A DNA stretch of 64,000 nucleotides from Pseudomonas sp. ANT_H12B (GCF_008369325.1 NZ_VOBI01000022.1:1-64000), one strand, 5' to 3'. Shown: positions 34,426-43,506, numbered from the stretch's first letter. Made by a program: numbers and translations. Notes: a model not told the origin generated them from the letters alone.

Positions 34426-36045
34426 ATGACGATTTCTCGACGATGGTTCATGGCAGGCCTGGCGCTGACCGGCGCCGCTGTGCCTGCGGCTTTTTATGGG
34501 TATCGCGAATGGACGAAACCGGATCCGACGATCACCCCCGGCGAGGCTTCGTTCGATGTCGCGGATGTCACCGGCCAGCATTTGGCGAACACCTTGCGAG
34601 GGGTCTGGCAGATTCGTTTCGAAGGTCGTGATGCCGGCATCGAAGGCCTGCCACGGGACGGGCTGGAAGTGTTTCTCGACATCGGTCACAAAGGTCGCGG
34701 CCTGAACGGTTTACTCGACACCGCCGAGCGATTGCGTTCGACCGAAGCGCCTCGTTACCGCGTGCTCGGTGACCTGACTGGCGCCAACCCGGCGCAATTG
34801 AGCTGGCGACTGCTCAGCGCCAGCGGCTCAGCGGATTACGAATTCAGCCTGTTGCTGGACGAAGTCTGGGCCGGTTTCGGTAATGCCGGCAGCGGCAGCC
34901 TCAGTGGTCGCGTGTTGAATCTGGATCGTCCCTTGATGTTGACGGCCCAGGACAATCGCTTCATTGCCGTCAAACGCGTGTTCCCCGAAGCCCGCGAGCG
35001 CAGCGGTCTCAACCCGACGCTGCTGGCCTGGCTGGTGTCCGCGGAGCATCGGCTGTTTCACCAGCTCTGGCATGCCTCCCGAGACAAGTGGCACACGCTG
35101 TCCGAAGACAAGCGCGGCGCCCTGCGTGGCATCGGCTGGCAGCCTGGCCCTCGGGACAAGGAGCGCGATGCCCGTGGCGCGCGCAAGGATCGCAATGGCT
35201 CGGGCGTGGACTTTTTCTTCATGCACCGACAGATGCTCGGGAAGGCACGCTCCCTGCAGGACCTGCCGTCCTGGCCGCATTTCCCGTTGCCGCAGCCGGA
35301 ACTGGCGCGCGATCGCATCGGCTTCGCCCATTATTTCGACAACCACGACGGCACCGCACTGCCGCCGACCTGGCTGGCCGACGACGATGCCGAGTACTCG
35401 CAATGGGTCAGCGACATCAAGACCGCCGAAACCTACCACAGCAATTTCCAGGTCTGGGAATCGCGCTACCGCGATCCGCGCTATCTATCGAAATTGACCC
35501 TGGGCCAGTTCGGTTCAGAGGTTGAGTTGGGTCTGCACGACTGGCTGCACATGCGTTGGGCCTCGGTGCCGCGTGATCCGTCCAACGGTCAGCCCGTGCC
35601 GTTTGCCCGGGATCCGGCGGATTTTTCCGCGCGCTGGTATGCGCCGGAAAATGACTTCCTCGGTGACCCGTTTTCGTCTCATGTAAACCCGGTGTTCTGG
35701 CATTTCCATGGCTGGATCGACGATCGTCTGGAAGACTGGTTCCGTGCGCACGAGCGCTTTCATCCGGGGGAGGTCAGTCGGCTGGAAGTGAATGGCGTGC
35801 CTTGGTTTGCGCCCGGCCGTTGGGTCGAGATCGACGACCCGTGGCTCGGCCCGAGTACCCATGGCTGCAGCACCACGCCGGGGTTACAGACCGGCAAGTC
35901 GGTAGAGATGGACCCGGAAACCATGAAGCTGGCGTTGCGGATTACCTTTGGTGATGACGAGAAGAAACTGGCGGATCTGTTCCGCAAAGTGCCGCAGCGT
36001 CCTTGGTATGCGCGGCATTTGAAGGCCAAACCAATCTCTACCTGA
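34426..36045 (+). CDS. pvdP: PvdP, periplasmic tyrosinase of chromophore maturation
   Basis: A 539-residue copper oxidase that hydroxylates and oxidizes the tyrosine-derived part of ferribactin in the periplasm. I start it at ATG 34426, which gives the twin-arginine signal TISRRWFMAGLALTG; the frame is open from 34387, but that start would lie almost on the PvdS box. A beta-barrel-like N-terminal half (residues about 40-200) is followed by a tyrosinase domain with His-rich copper-site segments (HRLFHQLWH, RIGFAHYFDNHDG, HVNPVFWHFHGWIDDRLEDWF). The length is close to PvdP of P. aeruginosa (about 544). It converges on opmQ and has its own perfect iron-starvation box. Confidence 0.93.
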   Translation: MTISRRWFMAGLALTGAAVPAAFYGYREWTKPDPTITPGEASFDVADVTGQHLANTLRGVWQIRFEGRDAGIEGLPRDGLEVFLDIGHKGRGLNGLLDTAERLRSTEAPRYRVLGDLTGANPAQLSWRLLSASGSADYEFSLLLDEVWAGFGNAGSGSLSGRVLNLDRPLMLTAQDNRFIAVKRVFPEARERSGLNPTLLAWLVSAEHRLFHQLWHASRDKWHTLSEDKRGALRGIGWQPGPRDKERDARGARKDRNGSGVDFFFMHRQMLGKARSLQDLPSWPHFPLPQPELARDRIGFAHYFDNHDGTALPPTWLADDDAEYSQWVSDIKTAETYHSNFQVWESRYRDPRYLSKLTLGQFGSEVELGLHDWLHMRWASVPRDPSNGQPVPFARDPADFSARWYAPENDFLGDPFSSHVNPVFWHFHGWIDDRLEDWFRAHERFHPGEVSRLEVNGVPWFAPGRWVEIDDPWLGPSTHGCSTTPGLQTGKSVEMDPETMKLALRITFGDDEKKLADLFRKVPQRPWYARHLKAKPIST

Positions 36046-36075
36046 TCGTTCCCACGCGGAGCGTGGGAACGATCA
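36043..36075. repeat. Inverted repeat between pvdP and opmQ
   Basis: Perfect 15-bp arms TGATCGTTCCCACGC and GCGTGGGAACGATCA around GGA, filling almost the whole gap between two convergent genes. It could act as a bidirectional transcript end, though it has no T-run. Confidence 0.75.
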
Positions 36076-36079
36076 TTTC

Positions 36080-37474
36080 CTAGAGTGTCTGCCACCCGCC
36101 GCCGAGCGCCTTGTACAGCGCAATACTCGCCTGCAACCGCGACAACCGCAGCTGCACATTCAAATCCTGCGCCGCATACAACGTGCGTTGTGTCTCCAGC
36201 ACCGTCAGCAAATCCTCGGCTCCCTCTTGATAGCGGCTTTGCGCAATGTTGAACGCGGTCTGCGCCTGGTTCAGTTCTTCACCTTGCCATTGGCGCTGTT
36301 CGTCCAGCCCGCGAATGCTGTTGAGGGCTTTTTCCACGTCGGCGAAACCATTGATGATCGCCCCGCGATACGTCTCCAGCAATTCTTGCTGGCGCGCTGT
36401 GGCCTTGTCGCGCTCGGCGCTCAGGCGTCCATTGTTGAAGACCGGTGCGAGCAGTCCGGCGGTGAGGTTGTAGAAGGGGCTGCGCAGGATGTCGGCGGCG
36501 CGGTCGGCGCCGGAACCGATATCGGCGCTCAGGGTCACGGCGGGCAGCATCGCGGCGCGGGCGACGGTGACGTCGGCCTGTGCAGCGGCCAGTTGCGCTT
36601 CGGCGCGAGCGATGTCCGGGCGACGGCTGAGCAGTTCGCTGGGCACGCCGGCCGCGATGGTCGGCCATGACAGTTGATCAAAGCGTTCCTGACCCAAAAA
36701 CAATTCCTGTACCGGACGACCAAGCAGGGCGGCGAGGCTGATCAGCGCTTCCTGTGCCTGTTGCTGCACCAATGGCAATTGCCGCTGTTGCGCAGCGACC
36801 AGACTTTTCTGCTGGGCCAGTTCAAGGGCTGTCGCCGAGCCTGAGTCGAAACGGGTCTGCACCAGTCTCAAGACGTTCTGCGCGTTGACAAGGTTCAGCT
36901 CGGCAATGCGACGTTGCTCTTGCAGCGACAGGCTCTGCGCGTAGCTGTTGGCAACGCCGCTCAGCAGCGTCAGCTCCACGGTCGCCTGATCGAACTCGCT
37001 GGCCCGCAAGCCGAATTGCGCGCTGTCGCGGGAAGCGCGTTGGCCGCCCCAGAAATCGATTTCGTAGCTGGCGCTGAGATTGGCGTCGAAGTAGTCCACA
37101 GCCTTGTTGCTGCTGTCGGCATCGAGTTGGCTGTAGCCGTTGCCGCGCAGCAGTTTCTGGCGGTTGGCATTCAACGCCGCCTTCACCTCCGGCAGCAGCG
37201 TGCCGCCGGCAATCACCGTGTCAGCCTGCGCCTGGCGCACCCGGGCGATGGCAGCGGCTAAATCGTAACTGCCGACCCGGGCCTGTTCGATCAGGCGATC
37301 AAGCTCCGGGCTGCCGAACTGCGTCCACCATTGCAGGTTGCTTCGGGCGGCACTTTGCGTGTGCGGCGATTGCCAGGAAGAGGGCGGCTGGATGCCGCTG
37401 TCCGGACGCTGGGCGGGACTGCCACAGGCGCCGAGCAGCAGGCAGAGGGTCAGCAGACTGAGTGGCGGCTTCAT
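36080..37474 (-). CDS. opmQ: OpmQ, outer-membrane efflux channel of PvdRT-OpmQ
   Basis: A 464-residue outer-membrane factor of the NodT/OprM family. I start it at 37474: the next residues MKPPLSLLTLCLLLGAC end in a lipobox (LGAC), so it is a lipoprotein. The longer open frame would overlap pvdT and lacks a signal. Two TolC-type repeats of long coiled helices are visible (SNLQWWTQFGSPELDRLIEQA; RRPDIARAEAQLAAAQADVTVARA). It works with PvdR and PvdT to secrete new pyoverdine and recycle it from the periplasm. It follows pvdT with a 7-base gap, the last gene of the operon. Confidence 0.93.
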   Translation of the reverse strand: MKPPLSLLTLCLLLGACGSPAQRPDSGIQPPSSWQSPHTQSAARSNLQWWTQFGSPELDRLIEQARVGSYDLAAAIARVRQAQADTVIAGGTLLPEVKAALNANRQKLLRGNGYSQLDADSSNKAVDYFDANLSASYEIDFWGGQRASRDSAQFGLRASEFDQATVELTLLSGVANSYAQSLSLQEQRRIAELNLVNAQNVLRLVQTRFDSGSATALELAQQKSLVAAQQRQLPLVQQQAQEALISLAALLGRPVQELFLGQERFDQLSWPTIAAGVPSELLSRRPDIARAEAQLAAAQADVTVARAAMLPAVTLSADIGSGADRAADILRSPFYNLTAGLLAPVFNNGRLSAERDKATARQQELLETYRGAIINGFADVEKALNSIRGLDEQRQWQGEELNQAQTAFNIAQSRYQEGAEDLLTVLETQRTLYAAQDLNVQLRLSRLQASIALYKALGGGWQTL

Positions 37475-37481
37475 GGAGAGA

Positions 37482-39455
37482 TCATTCACTGGTAAGGGCC
37501 GTGACCGGGTCGAGTCGGGCAGCTTTGCGGGCCGGCATGAAGCCGAAGACAACACCGGTGACCAGGGCGCAGCCGAAGGCGCCGAGCACCGCTATCAAGG
37601 AGAACGCGACGGCGACTTCGCTAAGGATCAGCACGCCACCGACGATCAGCGCCAGGGCAATCCCGGCAATCCCGCCGACTACCGAGAGCATCACCGCTTC
37701 GGTCAAAAACTGCCGCAGGATGTCCCGTTGGCGGGCGCCGGTGGCCATGCGAATACCGATCTCGCGCGTTCGCTCGCGCACGGTCATGAGCATGATGTTC
37801 ATGACGCCGATGCCGCCGACCAGCAAAGAAATCGCGGCAATCGAGCCGAGCATCAGCGACAGGGTGTTTTGCGTTTTTGCTTCGGCCTGGATCATCGCCG
37901 CGTTGTTGGTCAGTTCGAAATCCTTTTTGCCGTTGTGCAGGCGCAGCATCAATTGCTCGATGGCAATTTCGGCCTCTTTGACCTTGCGCGCATCGGCGGC
38001 AGCGATGGCCACGTATTCGGGATTGTGGGTGCCGAACAGCCGCACACTCGCAGCGGAGTAGGGGATGGCGATGCGGTCGTCGCTGTCGGAGTCGCCTGAA
38101 CTGGCGCCTTTTTCCGCGAGCACCCCGACCACCTGGAATGGCACGTTTTCAATCAGGATGTATTGGCCGATCGGGTTGGCGACGTCCTTGAGCAACTTGG
38201 TCCGCACCTTATGACCGATCACCGCCACCGCCGCGGCGTTTTGTTCATCGGCCTGGGTGAAATAACTGCCTTGCACCACCGGCCAGTTGAAGATCGCCGG
38301 AAAATTGGTGTCGTTGCCGCCGACGTAGCTCAAGTGGTCGAGGTTGCCGAAACGCACCCCGGCTTCCTGACCATTGACCGGCATGATCCGCTTCACTTGC
38401 GGCAGGCTTGCCACCGCCGCGACGTCATCCAGGGTGACGATGCCCCGCGGCGTTCGCGGGTTCGGTGACGAGCCGCCAAGGTAAATGATGTTGGAGCCGA
38501 ACGCGCCCATTTGCGCCATCACCTGGCGTTTGCTGCCTTCACCGACGGCCAGCATGACCACCACCGACGCGACGCCGATGACGATTCCGAGCAATGTCAG
38601 TGCGGTGCGAAAACGGTTGATCCACATCACCCGCCAGGCGGCTTGCACCGCATCCACCAATTCGCCTTTCCAGGCGCCGGTGGCTTCGGCGCCCTCGGTC
38701 AGGCGCTTGCGCAAATCCACCGCTTGCAGCGCGCCGGGGTTGGCCGATGTCTGTGCTTCAGGGTTGTCCACGGCGCTGTCGCTGATGATCAGCCCGTCGC
38801 GAATTTCGATGATGCGTTTGGCCCGGGCCGCCACTTCTCGGTCGTGGGTGATGAGGATCACCACGTGGCCCTGGCTCGCCAGTTCGTCGAGCAGGATCAT
38901 GACCTCGGCGCCGCTGTGGCTGTCGAGGGCGCCGGTGGGTTCGTCGGCGAGGATGATGTGGCCGCCGTTCATCAAGGCGCGGGCGATGGACACCCGTTGT
39001 TGCTGGCCACCGGAGAGCTGGTGCGGGCGGTTGCCAGTGCGCGAGGCCAAACCGAGGCGGTCGAGCAGGGCGGCGGCACGGGCGTGGCGTTCGGCAGCCG
39101 GGGTGCCTGCGTAGATGGCCGGCATCTCGACGTTTTCCTGGGCCGAGCCGGACGGGATCAGGTGATAACCCTGGAACACGAAACCAAAGGCTTCGCGGCG
39201 CAGCCAGGCCAGTTCGTCGCTGTCGAGTGCGGCGACGTTTTCCCCGGCGAAGCGGTATTCGCCCGACGTCGGGCGGTCGAGGCAGCCGAGGATGTTCATC
39301 AGCGTTGATTTGCCGGAACCGGAAGCGCCGACAATCGCGACGAATTCCCCGGCGTGAATCGACAGGTCGATGCCGCGCAGCACGTGAACTTCAGGGGCGT
39401 CGCCACCGCCGTAGGCTTTGCGGATGTCTTGCAGGTCAATCAGGGGCGTCTGCAT
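37482..39455 (-). CDS. pvdT: PvdT, MacB-type ABC transporter
   Basis: A 657-residue fusion of an N-terminal ATPase and a four-helix permease, as in MacB. The ATPase shows VGASGSGKST (Walker A, near residue 40), LSGGQQQR (signature) and LADEPTGALDSHSG (Walker B). The permease has one membrane segment near residue 285 and three near the C-terminus (GIGVMNIMLMTVRERTREIG is the family hallmark), with a large periplasmic domain between. It powers the tripartite PvdRT-OpmQ pump. Its ATG directly follows the pvdR stop (TGAATG), so translation is likely coupled. Confidence 0.94.
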   Translation of the reverse strand: MQTPLIDLQDIRKAYGGGDAPEVHVLRGIDLSIHAGEFVAIVGASGSGKSTLMNILGCLDRPTSGEYRFAGENVAALDSDELAWLRREAFGFVFQGYHLIPSGSAQENVEMPAIYAGTPAAERHARAAALLDRLGLASRTGNRPHQLSGGQQQRVSIARALMNGGHIILADEPTGALDSHSGAEVMILLDELASQGHVVILITHDREVAARAKRIIEIRDGLIISDSAVDNPEAQTSANPGALQAVDLRKRLTEGAEATGAWKGELVDAVQAAWRVMWINRFRTALTLLGIVIGVASVVVMLAVGEGSKRQVMAQMGAFGSNIIYLGGSSPNPRTPRGIVTLDDVAAVASLPQVKRIMPVNGQEAGVRFGNLDHLSYVGGNDTNFPAIFNWPVVQGSYFTQADEQNAAAVAVIGHKVRTKLLKDVANPIGQYILIENVPFQVVGVLAEKGASSGDSDSDDRIAIPYSAASVRLFGTHNPEYVAIAAADARKVKEAEIAIEQLMLRLHNGKKDFELTNNAAMIQAEAKTQNTLSLMLGSIAAISLLVGGIGVMNIMLMTVRERTREIGIRMATGARQRDILRQFLTEAVMLSVVGGIAGIALALIVGGVLILSEVAVAFSLIAVLGAFGCALVTGVVFGFMPARKAARLDPVTALTSE

Positions 39456-40628
39456 TCAGCCGCCACTCCCGTCAGCCGGGCCGATCAGCAGGTGATCGCC
39501 TTCCTGCAAGCCATCGAGGATCTGCACCCGCAGACGATCGCTGATGCCGGTGCGAACGGTGCGTTGCTGGATGTCGCCATTTTTGGCGACGACCTGGGCG
39601 GTCTGGTTTTCTGTTTGAGTGCCCGCTTGCAGGGCCGCAATAGGGGCCGTCAGGACGTTTTTCGCTTGCTCGGCAACGAAGAATACCTGCGTGGTCATTT
39701 CCGCCATCAACGCGTTGTCGGCGTTGTCGACGTCGAGCAACACGGTGTACAGCACCACGCGAGCGCTGCCGCTTTTGCTCGAACTGGCCGGGCTACCGCT
39801 GCCCTGGCTGGTCTGGTCCAAAGGCTTGGGTGGTACCGGCAGAATTTGCCGCACGGTGCTGTTCCAGCGACGGTTGCCGCCACTGAGGGTGGTGAACCAG
39901 GCCGTCATGCCGGGTTTGACGTGACCGATGTCGGCTTCCGAGACTTCGGCCCAGACGGTCATCGGCGACAACCTGGCGATGCGCAGAATCAGGGGCGTCT
40001 GCTCTTGGGCGTTGAGGGTCTGTCCTTTGCGGGCATCCAGCGCAACCACGGTGCCGGACATTGGCGCGTAAATCCGGGTGTAACCCAATTCCGCCTGATC
40101 ACTGCGCAGGCTGGCCTGGGCCTGGCGGATCTGGGCCTGGAACATATCGATGCGGGCCTGGGTGGCGCGCAGTTCGGCCTCGGCGGTCTGCACGTCTTCT
40201 TCGCGAGTGGCGCCACCGGCCTTGAGGTTCTGCTGGCGCTGGAATTTCTGTCGGGCGCGGTCGTGCTGCGCCCGTTGCTCCAGGAGCTGGGCCTTGAGGT
40301 TTTCGATGGAGAAACGCCCGGCATCGAGTTTGGCCTGTTGCAGGGAGGGATCGATTTCCACCAGCAACTGGCCTTCCTTGACGATGTCACCGACTTCCAC
40401 GTGGATCTTCTGGATCTGCCCGGACGCCTGGGCACCCACGTCGACATAGCGTCGAGGTTGCAGAGTGCCCAGCGCGGTGACGCTGCTTTCGATGTCGGCG
40501 CGAGTCACCTGAACGGTGGCGAACTGGTCTCGGCCTGGCGGGATGATCTGCCAGGCGGCAACGGCGATAACGGGGATCAGACAAAGTGCTACAAGCAGGG
40601 CGCGTCGGGTCTGTCGGGGACGTTTCAT
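39456..40628 (-). CDS. pvdR: PvdR, periplasmic adaptor of PvdRT-OpmQ
   Basis: A 390-residue membrane-fusion protein of the MacA/HlyD type. It has an N-terminal signal anchor (residues 8-27), lipoyl-like halves around VGAQASGQIQKIHVEVGDIVKEGQLL and YAPMSGTVVALDARKGQ, and a long coiled hairpin between them (IENLKAQLLEQRAQHDRARQ). It bridges the ABC transporter PvdT and the channel OpmQ. It is the first gene of the operon, with a perfect iron-starvation box 109 bases upstream. In PAO1 the gene next to it is fpvR; here that gene is absent. Confidence 0.94.
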   Translation of the reverse strand: MKRPRQTRRALLVALCLIPVIAVAAWQIIPPGRDQFATVQVTRADIESSVTALGTLQPRRYVDVGAQASGQIQKIHVEVGDIVKEGQLLVEIDPSLQQAKLDAGRFSIENLKAQLLEQRAQHDRARQKFQRQQNLKAGGATREEDVQTAEAELRATQARIDMFQAQIRQAQASLRSDQAELGYTRIYAPMSGTVVALDARKGQTLNAQEQTPLILRIARLSPMTVWAEVSEADIGHVKPGMTAWFTTLSGGNRRWNSTVRQILPVPPKPLDQTSQGSGSPASSSKSGSARVVLYTVLLDVDNADNALMAEMTTQVFFVAEQAKNVLTAPIAALQAGTQTENQTAQVVAKNGDIQQRTVRTGISDRLRVQILDGLQEGDHLLIGPADGSGG

Positions 40629-40737
40629 GCAGGGTTCCGGCCAATGGATATCGGCCCGTCGCTCAACCTGTGCACAAAATCTTGCGACAGCTGAACGCTG
40701 CCGGGGGGCCGACAGAGACGGGGAGCTGTCCTGTAAA

Positions 40738-40761
40738 CGAGGAAAGCGCCGGGGAATTTAG
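40738..40761 (-). promoter_or_regulatory. PvdS iron-starvation box for pvdR-pvdT-opmQ
   Basis: Read on the minus strand: TAAAT, 16 bases, CGT, a perfect match 109 bases before the pvdR start. A clipped REP arm lies just behind it at 40780-40794. Confidence 0.75.
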
Positions 40762-40833
40762 GCGCGGACACAATCTAACTGTGGGAGCGAGCCCAAGACT
40801 ATTTGTGGGGCAAGATGAAGCAGTACTTTAAAT

Positions 40834-40852
40834 CTATATGAGAATTACTATA
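40834..40852 (+). promoter_or_regulatory. Candidate Fur box upstream of fpvI
   Basis: CTATATGAGAATTACTATA matches 12 of 19 positions of the Fur consensus and lies about 100 bases before fpvI. Direct Fur control of fpvI is known in P. aeruginosa. The stretch 40629-40950 otherwise holds the pvdR promoter, a clipped REP arm and no gene. Confidence 0.5.
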
Positions 40853-40950
40853 AATTACGCGCCTCAAGTTGCCACTATCGTGCCACTGCCCATTTTGGCG
40901 GTCCTCGATACGGCTCAAGGACAGAAACCGCACCCGTGCGGCCGGGAGTC

Positions 40951-41433
40951 ATGTTGGAAAACTACTATCGCGAGCTGGTGTGTTTTTTGAACGCCAAGCT
41001 GGGCAACCGTCAGGTGGCCGAAGATGTGGTGCATGACGCTTATCTGCGAGTACTGGAGCGTTCCAGCGACACGCCGATCGAGCAGCCCCGCGCGTTCCTT
41101 TATCGCACCGCGCTTAATCTGGTGATCGACGGCCATCGGCGCAATGCCCTGCGTCAGGTCGAATCGCTGGAAGTGCTCGACAACGAAGAGCGCTACTTCA
41201 CTCCATCCCCCCATCACAGCCTCGATCACGGTCAACGCCTGGAGATGCTCCAGCGTGCATTGGCGGAATTGCCACGACTGTGCCGCGAGAGTTTTCTGCT
41301 GCGCAAGATCGATGGTATGTCGCACCCGGAAATCGCCGAACACCTGGGTATTTCCCGGGCGCTGGTGGAAAAGCACATCGTCAATGCGATGAAGCATTGC
41401 CGGGTGCGGATACGGCAATGGGACGGCCATTGA
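40951..41433 (+). CDS. fpvI: FpvI-type ECF sigma factor
   Basis: A 160-residue sigma-70 factor of the iron-starvation ECF group. Region 2 is visible as QVAEDVVHDAYLRVLER and ARAFLYRTALNLVIDGHRR-like text near residues 20-70; region 4 as LPRLCRESFLLRKIDGMSHPEIAEHLGISRALVEKHI near 110-150. FpvI directs transcription of fpvA when ferripyoverdine binds the receptor. ATG 40951 fits the family N-terminus (MLENYYRELVCFL); a GTG at 40936 in the same frame is the alternative. The sequence is unlike PvdS, which is therefore encoded outside this window. No anti-sigma gene fpvR is adjacent. Confidence 0.88.
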   Translation: MLENYYRELVCFLNAKLGNRQVAEDVVHDAYLRVLERSSDTPIEQPRAFLYRTALNLVIDGHRRNALRQVESLEVLDNEERYFTPSPHHSLDHGQRLEMLQRALAELPRLCRESFLLRKIDGMSHPEIAEHLGISRALVEKHIVNAMKHCRVRIRQWDGH

Positions 41434-41444
41434 TCCTGCGCGGT

Positions 41445-41468
41445 TAAATTTTTTTTCATTGTCCTCGT
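41445..41468 (+). promoter_or_regulatory. PvdS iron-starvation box for pvdA
   Basis: TAAAT, 16 bases, CGT, a perfect match 97 bases before pvdA and only 11 bases after the fpvI stop. Confidence 0.85.
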
Positions 41469-41565
41469 TCCTATTCAACAGACGATCTGCTGTCCTGCTC
41501 AGGGCCGGTCAGGTCACTTAGGTTTATTCTCCGCTGGTCGGGGGTTCATCCAGAGGACACTGGAA

Positions 41566-42903
41566 ATGACACAGGCAATTGCATCGCCCATCGTTCACGA
41601 CCTGATCGGCGTCGGTTTCGGCCCTTCGAACCTGGCGCTGGCCATCGCTCTGCAAGAGCGCGGGCCGAGCCAGGGCGAGCTGGATGTTCTGTTTCTCGAC
41701 AAGCAGGCCGACTACCGCTGGCACGGCAACACCCTGGTGACCCAGAGCGAGTTGCAAATCTCCTTCCTCAAGGACCTGGTGACCCTGCGCAATCCGACCA
41801 GCCCTTATTCGTTCGTCAATTACCTCAAGCATCACGGCCGTCTGGTGGACTTCATCAACCTCGGCACCTTCTATCCGTGCCGCATGGAGTACAACGATTA
41901 CCTGCGCTGGGTCGCCGGACAATTTGAAGCCCAGAGCCGTTATGGCGAAGAAGTGCTGACCATCGAGCCGGTGTTGCACAACCAGCAGGTCGAAGCGTTG
42001 CGGGTGATCTCGCGCGATTCCCAGGGGCAGCAACACGTTCGCACCTCCCGTTCGGTGGTGGTCAGTGCCGGCGGTACGCCGCGTATTCCTGAAGCGTTCA
42101 AGGCGCTCAAGGGTGACAGCCGGGTGTTCCACCACTCCCAGTACCTGGCGCAAATGGCCAAGCAGCCGTGCGTGAACAACCAGCCGATGAGCATCGCGAT
42201 CATCGGCGGCGGCCAGAGTGCGGCGGAAGCCTTTATCGACCTGAACGACAGCTTCCCGTCGGTGCAGGTGGACATGATCCTGCGTGGCTCAGCCCTGAAA
42301 CCGGCAGATGACAGCCCGTTCGTCAACGAAGTGTTCTCGCCGGAGTTCACCGACCTGGTGTTCCAGCAGGCAAGCAGCGAGCGTGAGCGTCTGGTCAACG
42401 AGTACCACAACACCAACTATTCGGTGGTGGACATCGACCTGATCGAACGCATCTACGGCATCTTCTACCGTCAGAAAGTGTCGGGCATTGCGCGCCATGC
42501 ATTCCGCACCCTGACCACCATCGAAAAAGCCACCGCCACCGAGCGCGGCATCGAACTGGCCGTGCGCAACAATGCCACCGGTGAAGTCACGGTTCGTCAT
42601 TACGATGCCGTGGTGCTGGCCACCGGTTACGAGCGTCAGATGCACCGCAAACTGCTGGCGCCGCTGGAACAGTATCTGGGCGATTTCGAGGTTGATCGTA
42701 ATTACAAGCTGATCACTGATGAACGCTGCAAGGCCAGCATCTATATGCAGGGCTTCTGCCAGGCGAGCCACGGTTTGAGCGATACGTTGCTGTCGATCCT
42801 GCCGATTCGGGCGGATGAGATTGCCGGGTCGTTGTATGAGCATGGCAAGGCACGTGGGCATGGCCGGTCGGTGATGGATTTGTTGTTGGCCACCGCCAGC
42901 TGA
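41566..42903 (+). CDS. pvdA: L-ornithine N5-monooxygenase PvdA
   Basis: A 445-residue flavin-dependent N-hydroxylating monooxygenase that makes N5-hydroxyornithine, the first committed step towards the hydroxamate ligands of pyoverdine. The FAD-binding motif is GVGFGPSNLALAIAL near residue 15, the NADPH-binding motif IIGGGQSAAEAF near 208, and the C-terminal ATGYE motif lies near 350. The length is near that of PvdA of P. aeruginosa (443). The product supplies the two hydroxyornithine-type modules of the terminal synthetase. A formyl- or acyl-transferase (pvdF or pvdYII) is still needed if the internal residue is acylated, and neither is in this window. Confidence 0.96.
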   Translation: MTQAIASPIVHDLIGVGFGPSNLALAIALQERGPSQGELDVLFLDKQADYRWHGNTLVTQSELQISFLKDLVTLRNPTSPYSFVNYLKHHGRLVDFINLGTFYPCRMEYNDYLRWVAGQFEAQSRYGEEVLTIEPVLHNQQVEALRVISRDSQGQQHVRTSRSVVVSAGGTPRIPEAFKALKGDSRVFHHSQYLAQMAKQPCVNNQPMSIAIIGGGQSAAEAFIDLNDSFPSVQVDMILRGSALKPADDSPFVNEVFSPEFTDLVFQQASSERERLVNEYHNTNYSVVDIDLIERIYGIFYRQKVSGIARHAFRTLTTIEKATATERGIELAVRNNATGEVTVRHYDAVVLATGYERQMHRKLLAPLEQYLGDFEVDRNYKLITDERCKASIYMQGFCQASHGLSDTLLSILPIRADEIAGSLYEHGKARGHGRSVMDLLLATAS

Positions 42904-42913
42904 CCCCTGACCC

Positions 42914-42967
42914 TGATCGTTCCCACGCTCCGCCTGGGAATGCAGCCCGGGACGCGCCGCGTCCCCC
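42914..42967. repeat. Decayed GATCGTTCCCACGC repeat
   Basis: TGATCGTTCCCACGCTCCGC then CTGGGAATGCAGCCCGGGACGC, a longer and diverged member of the inverted-repeat family, at the edge of the mgtA remnant. Confidence 0.6.
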
Positions 42968-42968
42968 C

Positions 42969-43371
42969 AGCAACCCGCTGGACCTGGATAACATTCTGTT
43001 CATGGGCACCAACGTGGTGTCCGGCACGGCGATGGCGGTGATCCTCACCACCGGTAACAACACCTATTTCGGCGCACTGGCGCAGCGGGTCGGAGCCACA
43101 GACCGCGCACCGACCTCGTTCCAGACCGGGGTCAACAAAGTCAGCTGGCTGCTGATCCGCTTCATGTTCGTCATGGCGCCGCTGGTGCTGTTCATCAACG
43201 GTTTCACCAAGGGCGACTGGTCAGCACGTTCGCGCTGATGGGGTACGTGTTCGACGCCAACACCCCGGACCACCAGACCCTGTTCAATCTGGCCGGTTCG
43301 TGGTCGGGCTGCTGACCCAGACCCTGATCGTGCACATGATTCGCACGCCGAAGATTCCGTTCCTGCTCTGA
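42969..43371 (+). pseudogene. Remnant of mgtA (magnesium-transporting P-type ATPase)
   Basis: The first frame reads NPLDLDNILFMGTNVVSG and continues to FINGFTKGDW, which are consecutive parts of the actuator and membrane-segment 3/4 region of MgtA-type P-type ATPases. It then jumps to the extreme C-terminus: ANTPDHQTLF followed, in another frame, by FVVGLLTQTLIVHMIRTPK, with a stop at 43369. The phosphorylation domain (DKTG), most membrane helices and the N-terminus are missing, and there is at least one frameshift. It is a multiply deleted relic without ATPase function. Confidence 0.8.
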
Positions 43372-43424
43372 CGAGCCGCCTTGCTCCAGCATTCCCCGTG
43401 CCGCGGGATAAGGCGTCCGGTTTT

Positions 43425-43438
43425 TAGGAAAAGTCCTA
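43425..43438. promoter_or_regulatory. Small inverted repeat upstream of receiver gene
   Basis: TAGGA, AAAG, TCCTA: a short palindrome about 70 bases before the TTG start at 43507. It could be a regulator site, perhaps for the adjacent LuxR-type regulator; this is speculative. Confidence 0.25.
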
Positions 43439-43506
43439 CAGAAAGCTCAGCGAGTCTTCCGTAGCCTTGCGCCCTCACGAATCCGACACCCTGCTGGGGG
43501 CCCACG

